A stretch of 64,000 nt of DNA from Sweltsa coloradensis. Its lineage: Eukaryota; Arthropoda; Insecta; Plecoptera; Chloroperlidae. Positions within the stretch are counted from its first letter, which is position 1. Each line of letters starts with the position of its first letter. Shown here in pieces: positions 60,942-64,000 of this stretch. Below the pieces are notes generated by a model that was given only the letters and a program-made list of their open reading frames with translations, was not told where the DNA came from and did not search any database. Position numbers and translations under genes: made by a program. Location of the stretch: assembly GCA_024449915.1 (NCBI GenBank), contig JAMZAV010000025.1:1351463-1415462 (forward strand). The letters run 5' to 3'.

Positions 60942-62792
60942 CAGTGGCGTGGCGAACATACCAAATCGGAGCCCAGGCACCGATACCAAAAGGGGTGGGT
61001 GGTCCCCAGGCCCCCCCACCCCTTACTTTTTAATGAAACATAATATTTTATATACTTTATATGACTATTTTAATTGTTAAAATCACACCTACTGAATTGT
61101 ATGGCTACAGCTCTTTACTTACCTTAAAGTCTTACTGGACTATTTCTCGATTTGTTTAGTCGGGAAACACTCCCGTAGGTGTAATTGTTATTATTTTACT
61201 AATTAAAAAAGTTTATTTTTCTGAATTGTAGTAAAATAATAACTGTTACTGGACTGTTGTAAAAGTTTGTCATGAATCATGATTTTTTAGTAAAAGTGCA
61301 GACAACATGCATGATGGATATTCATCCAGTAGTTCTCAACTCAACTAATAACAGGTAGCAATTCAACAATTCTGCTAAATGAATAGACACGTTCGTTATA
61401 CTATAACTTATTTCATTTGATTGAATAGATTGATTTGAGGTATTTATAAATTAAATACAGCTGGTGGCATGGAGGAAGTCTAGAACATTTTCGAGTTTTC
61501 TGTTTTAATTTTTAAATTACCGTCTTATGATATGAAGCAGGATTATCAACGTCGTGAATGCAGTATAAGAAGAACATTCTTGGACCTATTTGAATTGAAG
61601 TATTTCGAATACAATTTCTAGATAAAAATGCATTGATTTCAATGAAATCGAGACAGTAAGTTTGTTCGTAAAAGAATAAAATCGTATCTTTTCTCTTCAA
61701 ATATTGCAAACAAAGTGTTTCTTCAAAACTGCAGATTTGTACCAGAGCCCCTAGTTTTCATTATTATCCGGGGGCAAGCCCACGGAGCCCCTAGTTTTCA
61801 TTATTATGCGTTTCAGTAGTTTTCCTAAATCCCAAATAATGGCTCTGCCAATAAACGGAGATAACGAACAAAATAACCAAATTGATCTCCAAAATGCACA
61901 GATTATCTAACGATCTAGGACATACAATTTCTTTTCAAATGGGAAGGCCCCCGGACTCCTCTTGTAGGTACTAAATTCTTCATTGATTACTTTCATAATG
62001 TGTATTTTTCCCCAAATTTTGGCTATGCCGCTACGAGGAGGCGAAGAGGAATAACACACCGTTGGCTTTATGAGTTCAACAAATAAAACATAAGCGCAAT
62101 CTGTTCAGCGATTCGGCTGATTTTTATAGTTCACACTAGCACACACGCACAGAGTCAGAGAATAAGCGCCGTTTATCTTGAATAGTAATCCTCATTCGCT
62201 TTGCTTACTCGTCTAATAAAATCATATTAATTGCCGGTAAAAAAGCACCAAATCCATTCTAGGATCACCAAAATTAAAAATATTCCCTGCGGGGCTAATC
62301 TGGGGTAGACAAAAAAGAATTACAAACCGTTGGCTTTATGAGTTCAAAAAAAACATAATATTTTCAGCAATTTCATTAAAATTTCATTTCATAAAAATGA
62401 TATCAACATTGATAAAATCATATTAATTGCTGGTAAAACGCACCAAATCCATTCTAGGATGACCAAAATTGAAAAAATTCCCTGCGGGGCTAAACTGTGG
62501 AAGACTAAAAAAATGATAAACCGTTGGTTTTATGAGTTCAACACGAAAAAAATTCAGCCATTTCATTAAAATTTTATTACATAAAAATGAGGCTATCAAC
62601 ATCTATAAAATCATATTAATTGCTGGTAAAACGCACCAAATTCATTCTAGGATCATCAAAATTGAAAAAATTCCCTGCGGGGCTAAACTGGGGGCACGCC
62701 CCCAGACCCCCTTGTTGCCCGCGAAAGTAGGGGGTGGGTATAGTTAAAATATTGTAGGCACCGATCACTCTTAGTAGTTTGCCACGCCACTG
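60942..62792. mobile_element. hAT-type non-autonomous element H7 (1.85 kb)
   Basis: Ends CAGTGGCGTGGCGAA / TTTGCCACGCCACTG; perfect 8 bp duplication AGATCGAA at 60934-60941 and 62793-62800. No transposase. The interior carries a roughly 195 bp tandem repeat. Confidence 0.95.
62215..62700. repeat. tandem repeat of about 195 bp inside H7 (about 2.5 copies)
   Basis: ATCATATTAATTG begins at 62221, 62417 and 62610; each is followed by CACCAAATCCATTCTAGGAT and CCCTGCGGGGCTAA. A partial earlier copy (CCGTTGGCTTTATGAGTTCA) lies at 62059. Confidence 0.9.
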
Positions 62793-62829
62793 AGATCGAA
62801 ACCAATTTTTTTAAATTGAAGTCATCCCT

Positions 62830-63738
62830 AGTTGGAATATTGGGTTTTATTTTGTTTTTTTACTCAAAATGTTCTTATTTCACATAAAACCTCATATTTG
62901 TTTTATTGGCAAAATTTGTTTCATATTGCGGTCGGATTCCTACTGACGTATGTGGAGATATGTGTAGAAACTAGAAACTAGTCGAAACATATCAAATTAC
63001 ACATTCGTTTTGTCGCGCCTTGCGAAAAATATACACCTCTACCTACTCCTACTGTTAAATATTCTTCCCATCTTCTCTTCTCATTATTTCCATTATTTGT
63101 CGTGATTATGATTGATGATTTTTGTTGCATAGCATCTCTATTAATGCGCTAAGGCTATTATAGTCGATGGGTGGTGATGGATGACGATGAAGGACGATTA
63201 CAAAAAAAAACGTGCCTTTCGCGAGATTTGCATGCCTATTATGCTGTATGGTATAGCCTAATTGATTGCCATTGGACATGACACTTTATTTGTAGAAAGG
63301 GTAACAGATTAAAAACAACTTACCATATTTTACATTACGAGCAGGAGAAGGTGCTAGATATAACATAGGGCTACGTACCTAGTTAATAAAGAGAGAATGA
63401 GAATTGAGAAGTTCTTCAATACAACGATCTAAATTAATTAATCCAGGGCCTATTTGATAGACTGATAGTCGTACATGCCCGTTTTCAATCAGTGTTGAGG
63501 ATGTCATCGAGTTTTAATACATGTATCCATTGGGGCAGGGTGTTGTTAAATGCACTTTTTCTTCATTTTGAGCAACAACCACAAGAGTTAGTTCACATTG
63601 ATTTTTTTAATTGTTTCAATCAAACTTTTACAAAAACAAAACTTCCCAGTAGGCATATAGCAATCATGGCAGGAAAACGGCCAACGGGGAAACGATCCAT
63701 AGTGGTTATACTGTAGTAAGTTCTGCCTAAATATTATA
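62830..63738. other. no gene recognised
   Basis: AT-rich; nothing identifiable. Confidence 0.5.
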
Positions 63739-63740
63739 TA

Positions 63741-64000
63741 CAGTCAAACTCGCTTATACGTTTTCGAAGTAGGCTCTACTTTTAAACGTTTTTGGCGGGA
63801 AAACGTAATAAAAACAATAATTTAAAAAAGCGAAGTGCCCTTCTGTATGAACCTTACACTGCAATGGGCATCCCGCATAAACCAATACAGTACACCCGTG
63901 TTTTTCATTGTTTTTACCACGTTTTCGAGACTCCGTGACATCTTCAGCCAATCAAAAACACTTCATCCATCCAGCCGCGCAAATCCTCGAAGTATTTATC
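63741..64000 (+). mobile_element. pogo/Tigger-like element, left end (continues beyond window)
   Basis: TA followed by CAGTCAAACTCGCTTATACG, closely resembling the TIR of pogo/Tigger Tc1-mariner elements. Followed by further TTTTCG/ACGTTTT subterminal motifs. The right end lies outside the window. Confidence 0.5.

Overview
This window is a repeat-rich, AT-rich animal (eukaryotic) genome segment. No prokaryotic signature is present: no operons, no ribosome binding sites, and no dense ORFs. The only well-supported cellular gene is the 3' part of a TGF-beta superfamily ligand of the activin / inhibin-beta class, on the plus strand. It has two coding exons (30819-31039 and 33056-33691) joined by a phase-compatible 2 kb intron. 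Its mature domain resembles deuterostome and lophotrochozoan activins more than insect ones. Together with abundant TAGGCCTA-type motifs, ATT microsatellites and many MITEs, this suggests a marine invertebrate. An echinoderm or hemichordate is my best but weak guess.

Layout. At 1-31 kb there are no convincing genes. This half carries about 13 copies of one roughly 300 bp dispersed inverted-terminal element (called family A here). It also holds a second element family (F2), LINE 3' ends, tRNA-derived SINE pieces, a 652 bp foldback element, and (ATT)n arrays that contain a decayed LINE ORF end and a tRNA-like sequence. At 30.8-34.3 kb lie the activin exons, with an (ATT)n array and a LINE tail in the intron. 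At 34.8-35.7 kb a 50 bp satellite array is split by a 419 bp MITE with a perfect 8 bp target duplication; a 48 bp derivative consisting of only its two tips lies at 39530. From 40 kb to the end the landscape changes. TAGGCCTA motifs become very frequent, family A is absent, and the region is packed with hAT-type MITEs, four of them with perfect 8 bp duplications. It also has a 1.06 kb foldback element, a 1.7 kb long-inverted-repeat element holding a decayed hAT (ZBED-like) transposase end, a piggyBac-like relic flanked by TTAA, a P2X7-C-terminus-like cysteine domain relic, and the left end of a pogo/Tigger-like element.

How it works together: the activin precursor would be secreted, cleaved by a furin-type protease at RVRR and dimerise. 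The signal peptide and N-terminal prodomain exon(s) are not recognisable in the 30.8 kb upstream. Everything else is mobile-element biology: nested insertions give a relative chronology, and several elements show how MITEs form. All homology calls were made by eye from motifs, without a database search.
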